A DNA stretch of 35,951 bases, taken from contig NZ_AGTR01000006.1 of NCBI RefSeq assembly GCF_000235625.1, forward strand, positions 1 to 35,951, given 5' to 3'. Positions 9,601 through 17,830 of the stretch are shown here, piece after piece (the first letter of the stretch is position 1; the number at the start of each line of letters is the position of its first letter). Below the pieces are notes generated by a model. That model ran no database searches, was not told the origin of the DNA, and was given only the letters and a program-made list of their open reading frames with translations. Made by a program: the position numbers and the translations under genes. This DNA comes from Marinobacter manganoxydans MnI7-9 (lineage in GTDB: Bacteria > Pseudomonadota > Gammaproteobacteria > Pseudomonadales > Oleiphilaceae).

Positions 9601-9924
9601 GAAAATGGCCAGCCGGTCTTCAAAACCCGGGCCGAATTGATGCTCGATGCGCCCGATATGGAAATCCCGCTGGGAGGCCGCCACGACCTGTACGGTCGGG
9701 AGTTTGTGCTTGAACTGGAGGGCAACATCACCTTCTTCGATGACGGCCGGATGCAGATTGAGCAACGCAACTCAAACCTGGTCGACATTAATGTCCGGGC
9801 GCGGGCGCTTGGAGTGCCTGGCGGCGAAATCGTGACGATTGATCTGCCCCTGCAAATCCCCGAACAGGGCGTCTACCTCAACTTCATATCCAACCCGGTC
9901 AAAGAGATCCCGGCAGAGCAGTAA
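6697..9924 (+). CDS. aupB: Giant Ig-like repeat lipoprotein, AupB-like
   Basis: Lipoprotein of 1075 residues. A short signal sequence ends in the lipobox LAAC with Cys18 and Gly at +2. It contains several bacterial Ig-like (Big_5 type) modules. One, near 35-120, has P-x-DGQADVSPKADIVLRFSHAL. Another, near 500-605, has VILFFDEPLAADSIDTGI and ends LTDLAGNPA. A third, near 650-740, has ITVVFSKSMDLNS. Cysteines cluster in pairs in the C-terminal half, consistent with periplasmic disulphides. A strong AAGGAGG ribosome site and a 12-base gap to the preceding porin gene show an operon, closed by a UUCG terminator. In the AupA/AupB model the lipoprotein works with the outer-membrane channel in alkane uptake. 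The exact membrane in which this protein sits cannot be read from the sequence. Confidence 0.75.
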   Translation: MKYNNTLALIPALLLAACGGDEQTMNEKVSSGSVVYSYPADGQADVSPKADIVLRFSHALTDEDADLQNKILLQSQEQSLPFSISRIDGGKSLMLSPSSELDTLGDYTVTFSEPLAAEGGRQIDTPNAVGDAGIQFETRGSFSGPASITNSAADFDIAWQVPANNSPFEAMNFSTFRLAMTHPIHPDWKALGGSIQLLDGSGEVVPAMVLVKGNRITVDPCVVEDPRDCGSKDDVLDTGQTYTLRLENLASLTSPEADRFSEEIAFTPRETGPTVVLQQSAVDSGLAAGIAEQDVTRSVLNGQAINGVTLNSVLQGEAGPSQQTGDLFAELAYAPAFEADEALPLRIARGSVLNSTSLDVLVGGEVPVLDAANGQLQTTGNIKVTMLSDASGYLSPNPYTNDINAPRHITLFMDVSMNTENAQPNAALSQDLMGVELRGIALVQDGVLTIDAIGMVEPNLLGQEYTDSTIAFHLQAATDADSVLDAELLRELDSTSPSLISWMPGPDNAIPDTRQSMQRPGDPVILFFDEPLAADSIDTGISLFADGVPVETLETQLDGTAVIVNPGDGLRHGVDYEIVIDGLTDLAGNPATVAPLQFSLDDIGGSAVTRRPALALTTYPGYPCETDHSLLDLSAGVLGQCYSDGGVGDTLPVSTMPSDRPITVVFSKSMDLNSIIQGDTFIVEKVRQEPSGSVTVVESNVPGRLEKNLQRIRFYPDQPWEADAHYRYTLKSSEDAGSCSTGSYTSVCDSDGLALKTDLLEGLDDGGGNNGPDDMVIYFTGTEPLDSVFTPLRNLPVRDTNANFIVDCDSNTNPDCLEPFDHQGSDADGWAASANSTKLRVRNNEASASPPVIVASTADARVGCETGERCPKDKFIYQTYALNTEVIGPGIYEPTGDEGILVNLYPTQLATTSISVFTELRVFGFIPLQEESITNTQVLRMRYAKDDPACSGPGCSRSGLIPGVITEGENGQPVFKTRAELMLDAPDMEIPLGGRHDLYGREFVLELEGNITFFDDGRMQIEQRNSNLVDINVRARALGVPGGEIVTIDLPLQIPEQGVYLNFISNPVKEIPAEQ

Positions 9925-9941
9925 AAAGCTGTGAAACCACT

Positions 9942-9975
9942 GCAAAGGGCCAGCCTTCGGGTTGGCCCTTTTTGC
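9942..9975 (+). terminator. Intrinsic terminator with UUCG loop
   Basis: A 12-bp stem (AAAGGGCCAGCC, 9944-9955, pairing with GGTTGGCCCTTT, 9960-9971, one G-T pair) closes a TTCG tetraloop and runs into TTTTT. It ends the porin-lipoprotein operon. Confidence 0.9.
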
Positions 9976-10082
9976 ACAGGGTACAAACGGTGGTTATTTC
10001 CCCATCCAAGCCATTTGCTGCTAATCTGGTTGCAGATTGAAACTTCTATAGCAAGACAACAACCTTTCAGGAGAGCCCCTTC

Positions 10083-12377
10083 ATGGAAAACGGCACCCAC
10101 TATCGTACCTGTCACCTTTGCGAGGCCATGTGCGGTGTCGCGATCGAAATGAAGGACGGCCGGATTGCTTCCATAAAGGGCGATGAGAATGATCCGCTCA
10201 GCCGGGGGCATATCTGTCCGAAGGCGGTTGCGCTTCAGGATCTGCACGAAGATCCGGACCGCCTGAAAAAGCCGATACGCAAAACCGGGACCGGCTGGCA
10301 GGAAATGGAGTGGGCGGAGGCGTTTGACCTGGTCGCCGAAAAGCTCCACCAGACCCGCCAGGACCACGGCCACAACAGCATCGGCGTTTACCTGGGCAAC
10401 CCAAACGTACACAACCATGGTTCCCTGGTTGCCACCATGCCATTGCTGCGAGCCATCGGAACCCAGAACCGGTTTTCAGCAACGTCCAATGATCAGCTGC
10501 CTCACATGCTCGCCAGTCTCGAGATGTTCGGGCACCAGGTTCTTTTCCCCATTCCCGATATCGATCACACGGATCTGTTTATCTGCATTGGCGCCAATCC
10601 CATGGCGTCCAATGGCAGCCTGATGACGGTTCCGGACTTCCGCGGGCGACTCAAGGCCCTGAAGCAGCGCGGCGGCAGAATGGTTGTGGTGGACCCCCGC
10701 CGCACCGAGACCGCAAAGCTGGCCGACGAATTCCACTTCGTCCGGCCCGGAAGCGATGCCCTGCTGATGATGGCCATGGTGCATACATTGTTTGAAGAAA
10801 AGCTGGTGGATCCCGGTCCGGCGGAAAGGCTGGTGAAAGACGCAGACCTTCTGCGCCTGGCGGCTCTCAGCTTCACCCCGGAAGTGGTCAGCGCACACAC
10901 CGGTATTTCCGCGGAGGACATTCGCGCCCTCACCCGACAGCTCGCCACCACGCGAAAGGCGGCTCTTTACACGCGCATGGGGACAAGCACCCAGACCTTT
11001 GGCGGTGTGGCAACCTGGCTGGCCTATTGCCTCAACATCCTGACCGGGAAACTGGACCTGCCCGGCGGCGTTCTGTTCTCGCAGCCGGCGATTGATCTGG
11101 TAGAGCTTGGTGCCATGGCCGGTCAGAAGGGTCACTTCGGCAAGCGCCACAGCCGCGTGAAGGGGCTGCCTGAATTCGGCGGAGAATACCCGGCCAGCAC
11201 CATGGCCGATGAGATGTTAACCCCTGGCGATGGGCAGATCAGGGCTTTTGTCACCGTTGCCGGCAATCCCGTTCTCTCCAGCCCCAACGGCCGACGTCTG
11301 GAGGAAGCCCTGGGCGGCCTCGACTTCATGGTCTCGGTGGATTATTACCTCAACGAAACAACCCGGCATGCGGATATCATCCTGCCCCCGACCGCGGCGC
11401 TGGAACGCAGCCACTACGATCTGATTTTCAGCATGTTTGCGGTGCGCAATTTCGCCAAATACAGCGAAGCACTGTTCGATGCCGGCCCGGGAGCCCGCCA
11501 TGACTGGCAGATTCTACTGGAGCTGGCCCACCGGTTGGAAAAGCTCCGGAAAGGTGGGCAACTGGCCCTGCGGGCGGAACTCGGCTGGCGCGCCTTCAAG
11601 CAGATTGGGCCAGACCCGATTCTTGATCTGCTCTTGCGATCCGGCCCCTATGGCGCTGATGCCGGGCGTGCGCGGGGCTTGCTGCAGCCTGCGGTCGATC
11701 TGGTGATGGATATCCTGCCGAAACGACATCCGCTTCGTGGACTGGCCAAGCTCAGCCCCCTGAACCGCCACTGGCAGGAGCTACCGAAAGGGCTTTCCCT
11801 GAGTGCCCTGAAGGACAACCCGAACGGCGTCGATCTGGGCCCTCTCCAGCCGTCCCTGCCTGAACGCCTGTTTACCCGCGATGGCAAGATCAACCTTGCG
11901 CCAAGGCGCTACCTGGACGACCTTGGCAGTCTGCATGAGGCCCTGGCTGCACCGGCCGGCGAGTCTCTGCAACTGATTGGCCGGCGCCACGTCCGGAGCA
12001 ACAACTCGTGGATGCACAACAGTCAGCGGCTGGTTAAGGGCAAGGACCGGTGCACCCTGATGATTCATCCCAAAGACGCCAGCCGCCTGGGTTTGCAGGC
12101 CGCTGACTCTGCAGAAATATCTTCGAAATCCAGGCAGATAGTCTTGCCGGTTGAAATTACCGAGGATGTCATGCCCGGCGTGGTATCCATTCCCCATGGC
12201 TGGGGCCATGACCGCGACGGCACTGGCCAGTCAGTGGCGGCTGCCCATGCCGGTGCCAGCATCAACGACTTGCTCAGCGACGGTCGAATTGATCCGCTCT
12301 CTGGCACTTCCGTATTGAATGGACAGCCCGTTGCTGTCAAAGTCTGGCGCCCGGAGCGCCAACGCAAACGGGCCTGA
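10083..12377 (+). CDS. Molybdopterin-dependent oxidoreductase
   Basis: Cytoplasmic protein of 764 residues of the DMSO reductase / formate dehydrogenase alpha superfamily. The N-terminal 4Fe-4S motif is complete: C10-x2-C13-x3-C17-x27-C45 (CHLCEAMCG and HICPKA). The molybdopterin-binding core follows (GVYLGNPNVH, FICIGANPMASNGS, VVVDPRRTETA). The C-terminal dinucleotide-binding barrel begins near 625 (HVRSNNSWMHNS). No Tat signal is present, so it probably stays in the cytoplasm. At the place where formate dehydrogenases carry Sec/Cys (around residues 135-140, ATSNDQLPH) I see neither, so the metal ligand and substrate may differ. The ATG is preceded by AGGAGA. A DUF2489 gene follows after 19 bases, probably in the same operon. 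No partner electron-transfer subunit is adjacent; the substrate is unknown. Confidence 0.85.
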   Translation: MENGTHYRTCHLCEAMCGVAIEMKDGRIASIKGDENDPLSRGHICPKAVALQDLHEDPDRLKKPIRKTGTGWQEMEWAEAFDLVAEKLHQTRQDHGHNSIGVYLGNPNVHNHGSLVATMPLLRAIGTQNRFSATSNDQLPHMLASLEMFGHQVLFPIPDIDHTDLFICIGANPMASNGSLMTVPDFRGRLKALKQRGGRMVVVDPRRTETAKLADEFHFVRPGSDALLMMAMVHTLFEEKLVDPGPAERLVKDADLLRLAALSFTPEVVSAHTGISAEDIRALTRQLATTRKAALYTRMGTSTQTFGGVATWLAYCLNILTGKLDLPGGVLFSQPAIDLVELGAMAGQKGHFGKRHSRVKGLPEFGGEYPASTMADEMLTPGDGQIRAFVTVAGNPVLSSPNGRRLEEALGGLDFMVSVDYYLNETTRHADIILPPTAALERSHYDLIFSMFAVRNFAKYSEALFDAGPGARHDWQILLELAHRLEKLRKGGQLALRAELGWRAFKQIGPDPILDLLLRSGPYGADAGRARGLLQPAVDLVMDILPKRHPLRGLAKLSPLNRHWQELPKGLSLSALKDNPNGVDLGPLQPSLPERLFTRDGKINLAPRRYLDDLGSLHEALAAPAGESLQLIGRRHVRSNNSWMHNSQRLVKGKDRCTLMIHPKDASRLGLQAADSAEISSKSRQIVLPVEITEDVMPGVVSIPHGWGHDRDGTGQSVAAAHAGASINDLLSDGRIDPLSGTSVLNGQPVAVKVWRPERQRKRA

Positions 12378-12396
12378 TTCATAAAAGGAGCTGAAA

Positions 12397-12858
12397 ATGC
12401 CCCAGTGGCTGCAGTGGAGTCTGATTATTGCTGGTCTCATCGCCATCGTTCTGCTGGCGGTCTTCATCCGGCGTCAGACGGGGTTGCTTTCGGAAAATCG
12501 CAAACGGCAGGCCAAAGCCGAGGCGTTCCAGACCAACCGCAGACAAGACATGATCCGCAGTGTTCATGTTATTGCGATGGCGGTTGAAGAGGATCAGATC
12601 GAATACTCGGAAGCCTGCCTGAGACTCAAGGGCCTGCTCGATCACATTGCTCCGGAGTTGCTGGAGCAATCACCTTTCAGTGTATTCCAGGAAGTGCATG
12701 ACCAGTTGCAGCACATGCCCACGCACCGGGCACGGCAAGCAACGGAGACAAAGTTCGTGGACAAGATGGACAAGGAACGTTTCGAAGTGGAACAGAAGCA
12801 TGCCGATGCGATTCGCCGGGCCGCAACCGCTATCCGACACCACTCCTTTTCAGGTTAG
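12397..12858 (+). CDS. DUF2489-family membrane-anchored protein
   Basis: Protein of 153 residues with one N-terminal membrane helix (about residues 7-25, WSLIIAGLIAIVLLAVFI) and a charged, helical cytoplasmic part. The sequence and length match the DUF2489 family of uncharacterised gammaproteobacterial proteins; function unknown. An AAAGGAG ribosome site precedes the ATG, 19 bases after the oxidoreductase stop, so the two are likely co-transcribed. The C-terminal half (about 115-150) is rich in Lys, Arg and Glu. Confidence 0.75.
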   Translation: MPQWLQWSLIIAGLIAIVLLAVFIRRQTGLLSENRKRQAKAEAFQTNRRQDMIRSVHVIAMAVEEDQIEYSEACLRLKGLLDHIAPELLEQSPFSVFQEVHDQLQHMPTHRARQATETKFVDKMDKERFEVEQKHADAIRRAATAIRHHSFSG

Positions 12859-12897
12859 AGTCAGCTATTCAAGCATCCAGGAACTGGTCAGACCTTA

Positions 12898-12917
12898 TTT
12901 TTGTAACATTTTGTAAC
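12898..12917. repeat. Tandem 10-bp repeat (T/A)TTTTGTAAC x2
   Basis: Two tandem copies, TTTTTGTAAC (12898-12907) and ATTTTGTAAC (12908-12917), lie in the non-coding DNA after the DUF2489 gene. One helical-turn spacing is compatible with a protein-binding site, but no regulator can be named. Confidence 0.35.
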
Positions 12918-13015
12918 CACTCGGTCGACAAAAAGAATAATTTAGCTCATGAAATCAAAAGGTTCTGACGCGGTGAAAAACTGACACGACGATCATTCCT
13001 TCCAGGTTACAACTG

Positions 13016-13047
13016 TTGACTTTTCTTTTTTCCATAAGGGTCTAAAT
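13016..13047 (+). promoter_or_regulatory. Candidate promoter of the 13050-13170 transcript
   Basis: TTGACT at 13016-13021 resembles a -35 box, and TCTAAA at 13041-13046 (preceded by GGG) could serve as -10. The 19-base spacing is longer than ideal, so this is tentative. Confidence 0.35.
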
Positions 13048-13049
13048 TA

Positions 13050-13170
13050 GAAGCAAGGGGGCACCGATCATCTGCGGCAGGTGCCACCTAACGTTGTTTT
13101 CTCCTGATAAGTTTGGACGACTCTGCAATAAAGCGGGTGAGCTTGCCGGCCTCTGAGCCGGCTTTTTTTG
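13050..13170 (+). ncRNA. Candidate small RNA (unnamed)
   Basis: A short transcription unit in a 336-base gap that has no plus-strand gene behind it. In order it has a promoter-like sequence, a hairpin (GGCACC 13060-13065 with GGTGCC 13080-13085, 14-base loop), a stretch likely to be unpaired that contains TCTCCTG (13100-13106, complementary to Shine-Dalgarno sequences), and a strong intrinsic terminator. The next gene is on the opposite strand and converges on it. This layout is typical of Hfq-type trans-acting sRNAs. I do not recognise a known family. It could instead be the long 3' UTR of the DUF2489 transcript. Confidence 0.4.
13145..13169 (+). terminator. Intrinsic terminator
   Basis: GCCGGC stem (13145-13150 with 13157-13162), CTCTGA loop and seven T on the plus strand. 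There is no T-run on the other strand, so it is directional and does not serve the converging HDOD gene. Confidence 0.85.
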
Positions 13171-13194
13171 AATCAAAATATGGGGATGTAGACC

Positions 13195-14559
13195 TTACTG
13201 ACTCATCATACCGGCCATTGCCATAACGCTATCTTTATTGTGAACCAGTTCATCGAACTGTTCCTCAACCTGCCCTCGATCAAGACCCAACTCATCGAAG
13301 ACTGCCTGATCAACCTCTTCACCAGCGCCGAGAGCTACACCTCGTGCCGTTAGCAACTGCCGGCCGAGCCAGAGCAAACGGGCGTACACGCTGTTCGATC
13401 CACTGTAGAAGCGATTCTTTTGATAACGGATTGCCAGTGTGACCTCGTCGGGCATGCCCCAGTTCTCCATGAGCTGGGCTGCAATCTGCTCTCGGGTAAT
13501 GCCAAGTAAATAGTGTTCAGTAACGGAGGAATCAATATCAGGATTCACTTCCAGCGAACGGCATACCAGCTTGAAATGTGGCGGAAACACTTGCGCCAGA
13601 ACCAGGTGGCCAAAGTTGTGGAGAAGGCCTCCCAGATAGGCAAGACCAAAGACAGGACGCTCTCCGCGGGGCATCATGCTGGCCAAAATACCGGCGGACT
13701 GGGCTTGCCAGATAGCCTGCTGCCAGTAATCCACATAACCTTCGGGATGATCCTGAGGCTGCTTTAATGCCCGCCCCAACGAAAGGCCCATGGCCAGGTT
13801 CATGACAAGGTCGAATCCGAGAACTCGGGACACCGCATCATGGACTGATTTTACCCGGCCGGCGGCGGCATAGAACGAAGACGACGCCCAACTGACCACC
13901 TGCGCTGCCAAGCTTGGATCGCTCTCGACGATATCAACGAGGTCCCCCATCACAGCATTGGGATTTACTCGTAAATGGATGATTCTCTGCGCGGTTTCAG
14001 GCAGTGGTGGTAACTCAAGCGTATCTTCAAGTCTCTGCTGTATTCTTAAACCGGTGAATTTTTTGATGGCCGAATGGAATTGATCCCGATCTCTGTCGTG
14101 GTCATCATAATTAACCGAAATGGATTCCAGGGCGACTGCAAGAGAGTGTCGATCGGCGTTGGCTGTCAGAGCCTGAAAGTCCTCTGCAGGCATGACCATC
14201 GCGAGATTCTGTTCGCCAAGCTCCAACGCAACCGCAGAAAGTTGATCCACACGCTCATCAACAAGCGTCGGCCATCCGGTCAATGAAGGCAGTGCTGGAA
14301 GCGCTTTAAGGCCAGCCCGCTCTCTCACCCGCACTTGCTCGCGGCGCTTCATCAGACGCAGATCACGCCCGAGTTCCTTGTTCATCTGTTCTAAATCAAT
14401 CAGATCGTCCTTGCGACAAATCACCTGAAGGTTACCTTGCTCATCAGTCAGCAAGACCATGCGTAACAGTTCTTTTCGGCTGGCGGTGCTGACATCCCTC
14501 AAGGATACACCCGCTGCGGTCTCACCCAGAGCCTGCTGAACTGCGACAGGTAATTCCAT
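13195..14559 (-). CDS. YbaK-like and HDOD domain signalling protein
   Basis: Cytoplasmic protein of 454 residues with two parts. Residues about 1-145 resemble the YbaK / prolyl-tRNA editing fold as it occurs in gammaproteobacterial YbaK-HDOD fusions (LTDEQGNLQVICRKDDLIDLEQMNKELGRDL, interrupted here only by ordinary variation, then LPALPSLTGWPTLVDERV). Residues about 180-390 are an HDOD domain: LPPLPETAQRI, VVSWASSSFY, DAVSRVLGFDLVMNLAM, LGGLLHNFGHLVL. HDOD proteins lack the full HD catalytic pair and act in bacterial signalling and stress or motility control. Whether the N-terminal part still edits tRNA is doubtful. The gene lies downstream of recG in the same direction, with a 150-base gap. 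Confidence 0.8.
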   Translation of the reverse strand: MELPVAVQQALGETAAGVSLRDVSTASRKELLRMVLLTDEQGNLQVICRKDDLIDLEQMNKELGRDLRLMKRREQVRVRERAGLKALPALPSLTGWPTLVDERVDQLSAVALELGEQNLAMVMPAEDFQALTANADRHSLAVALESISVNYDDHDRDRDQFHSAIKKFTGLRIQQRLEDTLELPPLPETAQRIIHLRVNPNAVMGDLVDIVESDPSLAAQVVSWASSSFYAAAGRVKSVHDAVSRVLGFDLVMNLAMGLSLGRALKQPQDHPEGYVDYWQQAIWQAQSAGILASMMPRGERPVFGLAYLGGLLHNFGHLVLAQVFPPHFKLVCRSLEVNPDIDSSVTEHYLLGITREQIAAQLMENWGMPDEVTLAIRYQKNRFYSGSNSVYARLLWLGRQLLTARGVALGAGEEVDQAVFDELGLDRGQVEEQFDELVHNKDSVMAMAGMMSQ

Positions 14560-14710
14560 AAATTTCTCCCGAATATTGCTGTTTCCCGCCGGATAACCCG
14601 AACCCGAAAATCATACTAAACCCAGTATAGGGCAAAGAAATGACTCTGACGTTGACTGAACTCTATTTCCAGAGCGTTTTCATACGCTTTCAGTGAATAA
14701 ACGGACGCCT

Positions 14711-16786
14711 TTACACATCGCCGTAACGCGTTCTCTCACCGAGCCATCGTCGCACCAGAGCGCGGACAGTCTCCGGATGAACCATCAATCCCGGCGCCAT
14801 TTTCCGAACTGGCTCAATCCAGCCCTTGTCGCGTTCGAAGTCCGCCAGACGAAACTGCATCATACCGGTCTGCCGGGTACCCAATACTTCGCCCGGCCCC
14901 CGAATCTCCAGGTCTTTCTCGGCAATAAAGAAGCCATCCTGGCTGTCCCTGAGCGCCTGCAGCCGGGCCTTGCCATTGGCGGACAAAGGCGGGTGGTACA
15001 TCAGGACACAGAAACTTGCCTGCTCGCCCCGGCCAACACGACCACGGAGTTGATGCAACTGGGCCAGCCCCAGGCGTTCCGGGTTTTCAATGATGATCAG
15101 CGACGCGTTGGGGACGTCCACCCCAACCTCAATCACCGTGGTCGCGACCAGCAGGTCCAGCTCGCCAACTTTGAACTGCTCCATCACCGCCGCCTTTTCC
15201 TGAGCCTTTAGCCGGCCATGCACCAGCCCCACTTTCAGGTCCGGCAATCGCTCGGCAAGCTCCTGGGCAGTCACCTCCGCGGCTTGACACTGCAGAGCCT
15301 CGGACTCCTCGATCAGAGTGCACACCCAATAGGCCTGTCGACCTTCCCTGCAGGCGCCCCGAACCCGTTCAATCACATCTTCCCTGCGGCTGTCGGGAAT
15401 CACGATGGTTTCGATCGGCTTCCGTCCTGGAGGCAGTTCATCAATCACCGAGGTATCGAGATCGGCATAGGCGCTCATGGCAAGCGTACGGGGAATGGGT
15501 GTTGCGGTCATGATCAACTGGTGAGGTGCCAGTGAGCCACCGACACCCTTTTCCCGCAAGGCCAGCCTCTGGTGTACGCCGAAACGATGCTGTTCATCGA
15601 CGATGACCAGGGCAAGACGATGGAACCTGACGTCGTCCTGAAACAGGGCATGGGTGCCGATCACCACGGCGGCATCCCCTGACTGGACCGCTTCCAGCGT
15701 TTCGGCCCGGGTCTTTCCTTTTACCTTCCCGGATAGCCACGCGAGACGGATGCCCAGAGGCTCCAGCCATGCCCGGAAATTCTGAAAATGCTGTTCGGCA
15801 AGGATTTCGGTGGGCGCCATCAGGGCTACTTGTGCACCGGCGCCAATAGCCTGCAACGCCGCCAATGCCGCGACAACGGTCTTGCCCGAGCCAACATCGC
15901 CCTGAACAAGCCGGAGCATCGGCAGTGGCTGGCTCAGATCCTGACGGATGTCGGCCAGCACATGGCGCTGGGCACCGGTGAGTGCAAAGGGCAGGGAATC
16001 CAGGAAACGCTCGGGCAAATCCCCCGTGGGCAGGAGCGGGAGCGCTTCACGAGCCTGAATCTGCTCACGTACCTGGAGCAAGCTCAGCTGATGGGCCAGC
16101 AGCTCTTCCATTACCAGGCGCTGTTGCGCCGGATGGCGCCCTTCCATAAGCAGGTTGACCGGCGCGCTGGCTGGCGGGGAATGCACCAGCTGGACGGCTT
16201 CGGTGATTGCGGGCAGCTGATACTCGGCCAGCAGGTTCCCGGGCAACCAGTCACGGATCGGGAACCGGTCAAGATAGCCCAGAGCCTGCTGGCAGAGCGA
16301 GCGGACGCGTGGCTGCTGGATGCCCCCTGTCAGCGGGTAAACCGGGGTCAGGGTCGCCTCACCTTCCGCTGGCATGGGCGGCGGATTGATCTGGTACTCC
16401 GGGTGGTAGAACTCATAACCTGCGCGCCCGGGCCGGACTTCGCCGAAGCAGCGAACCCTGGCGCCCTCGCTCAACTGGTTTTTCTGGGCCGCGTTGAAAT
16501 GAAAAAAGCGCATCACCAGAAACCCGCTGTTATCCCGGAGGGTTACTTGCAAACTGCGTCTGCGACCCATGATCAGGTCCGCTTTCATAACCTCCCCTTC
16601 CACCACGGCCACATCACCGATGCGAAGACTTCCCATGGGTATTACCCGGGTTCTGTCTTCGTATCGGTGAGGCAGGTGAAACAGCAGGTCCTGCAGGGAG
16701 GTAATACCCAGCTTGGCGAGCTTTTCTGCCAGGGCGTTTCCTACGCCCTTGAGCTGGGTGACCGGTATGTCATCCAGTGACGTCAT
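14711..16786 (-). CDS. recG: ATP-dependent DNA helicase RecG
   Basis: Protein of 691 residues, the usual RecG length. An N-terminal wedge/OB region (KGVGNALAEKLAKLGITSLQDLLFHLPHRYEDRT) binds branched DNA. Walker A is QGDVGSGKTVVA (about residue 300), motif II is DEQHRFGVHQR, motif III MTATPIPRT, and the RecG-typical tail has ATTVIEVGVDVPNA and QLRGRVGRG. The enzyme remodels stalled replication forks and Holliday junctions. I chose the internal ATG at 16786 (MTSLDDIPV), which matches family starts; the open frame extends 22 codons upstream without support. oxyR lies eight bases upstream in the same direction, the common oxyR-recG arrangement of pseudomonads. Confidence 0.97.
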   Translation of the reverse strand: MTSLDDIPVTQLKGVGNALAEKLAKLGITSLQDLLFHLPHRYEDRTRVIPMGSLRIGDVAVVEGEVMKADLIMGRRRSLQVTLRDNSGFLVMRFFHFNAAQKNQLSEGARVRCFGEVRPGRAGYEFYHPEYQINPPPMPAEGEATLTPVYPLTGGIQQPRVRSLCQQALGYLDRFPIRDWLPGNLLAEYQLPAITEAVQLVHSPPASAPVNLLMEGRHPAQQRLVMEELLAHQLSLLQVREQIQAREALPLLPTGDLPERFLDSLPFALTGAQRHVLADIRQDLSQPLPMLRLVQGDVGSGKTVVAALAALQAIGAGAQVALMAPTEILAEQHFQNFRAWLEPLGIRLAWLSGKVKGKTRAETLEAVQSGDAAVVIGTHALFQDDVRFHRLALVIVDEQHRFGVHQRLALREKGVGGSLAPHQLIMTATPIPRTLAMSAYADLDTSVIDELPPGRKPIETIVIPDSRREDVIERVRGACREGRQAYWVCTLIEESEALQCQAAEVTAQELAERLPDLKVGLVHGRLKAQEKAAVMEQFKVGELDLLVATTVIEVGVDVPNASLIIIENPERLGLAQLHQLRGRVGRGEQASFCVLMYHPPLSANGKARLQALRDSQDGFFIAEKDLEIRGPGEVLGTRQTGMMQFRLADFERDKGWIEPVRKMAPGLMVHPETVRALVRRWLGERTRYGDV

Positions 16787-16794
16787 AGTCAGGC

Positions 16795-17754
16795 TCAGGC
16801 GCTTTCGGCCACAACCGGTGTGTCTGTTTTCGCCTTTTCGATTACCCGGCACTGGCTGGCAGCCAGGGAGAGCACATCAATAGCCTTGGGCCGCGGGAAC
16901 GTAACCCGCCAGGCCAGAGCCACCGTGCGGAACGGCACCGGGGACGCAAACGGTCGAACGGCCAGAATGTCCTCGTGGTACTGCATGGCGGTGGCCGCCG
17001 AGAGTGGTAAAACTGTGATGCCCAGGCCGGAAGCGACCATATGGCGAATGGTTTCCAGAGAACTGCCTTCGGTCACCAACGCTGGTGAGCCGTTGTTTGC
17101 CCGGTGGGTTACGGCTTCTACCAGGGGTGGGCAGGATTCCAGAACCTGATCCCGGAAACAGTGTCCGGGCCCGAGCAATAGCAATTGCTCCTTGGCCAGC
17201 TCGTCGGCAGTCAACTGCTCCTTGCTGGCCAGCGGATGTCCCGCGGGCAGCAACACTACGAACGGTTCGTCGTAGAGCGGCAGGGTAACTACTTCCGGCT
17301 CCTCGAACGGCAGGGCAATAATAATGGCATCCAGCTCAGACTGCCGGAGTTTCTGCCTCAGGTTGGCGGTATAGTTCTCTTCGATATAAAGCGGCATTTC
17401 CGGGGCCGCACGCCTCAATTCGGGGAGCAGGTGTGGGAACAGATAGGGACCGATGGTGTAGATCGCACCGACCTTCAGAGGCGAATTGAGCTGGTTCTTG
17501 CCATCCTGAGCCATGTCTTTGATCAGGCCGACCTGATCGAGCACCCGCTGGGCCTGCTCGATAATGCGCAGACCGGTTTCGGTCACGCGGATGCTGCTTT
17601 TGCTTCGCTCGAATAGAGGGATACCGAGCTCGTCTTCCAGCTTTTTCACAGCAACACTGAGCGTTGGCTGGCTGACATGGCAACGCTCTGCAGCCCGGCC
17701 AAAATGCCTTTCGCGGGCCAGCGTAACGACGTATCGTAACTCGGTGAGAGTCAT
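16795..17754 (-). CDS. oxyR: Hydrogen peroxide-responsive regulator OxyR
   Basis: LysR-type regulator of 319 residues. The N-terminal helix-turn-helix is MTLTELRYVVTLARERHFGRAAERCHVSQPTL-like (residues 1-35), followed by the linker helix and effector domain. The redox pair is intact and at the same numbers as in E. coli, Cys199 and Cys208, within GHCFRDQVLESC. Oxidation by peroxide forms this disulphide and turns on catalase and peroxidase genes. recG follows after eight bases. Upstream, the divergent SDR gene shares a 76-base promoter region where OxyR may autoregulate. Confidence 0.96.
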   Translation of the reverse strand: MTLTELRYVVTLARERHFGRAAERCHVSQPTLSVAVKKLEDELGIPLFERSKSSIRVTETGLRIIEQAQRVLDQVGLIKDMAQDGKNQLNSPLKVGAIYTIGPYLFPHLLPELRRAAPEMPLYIEENYTANLRQKLRQSELDAIIIALPFEEPEVVTLPLYDEPFVVLLPAGHPLASKEQLTADELAKEQLLLLGPGHCFRDQVLESCPPLVEAVTHRANNGSPALVTEGSSLETIRHMVASGLGITVLPLSAATAMQYHEDILAVRPFASPVPFRTVALAWRVTFPRPKAIDVLSLAASQCRVIEKAKTDTPVVAESA

Positions 17755-17830
17755 GGTGAGCTCCGGTCAGATAGATGCGGGTCGAAGTTTCACGAATTTA
17801 TGAGGTAAAGCATAAGGATTGAAATTGTCT

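Noticed and set aside
15788-16780. Long plus-strand frame (330 codons) over recG
   Set aside because: Lies entirely antisense to recG, whose helicase motifs are intact; the translation resembles no protein and has no ribosome site.
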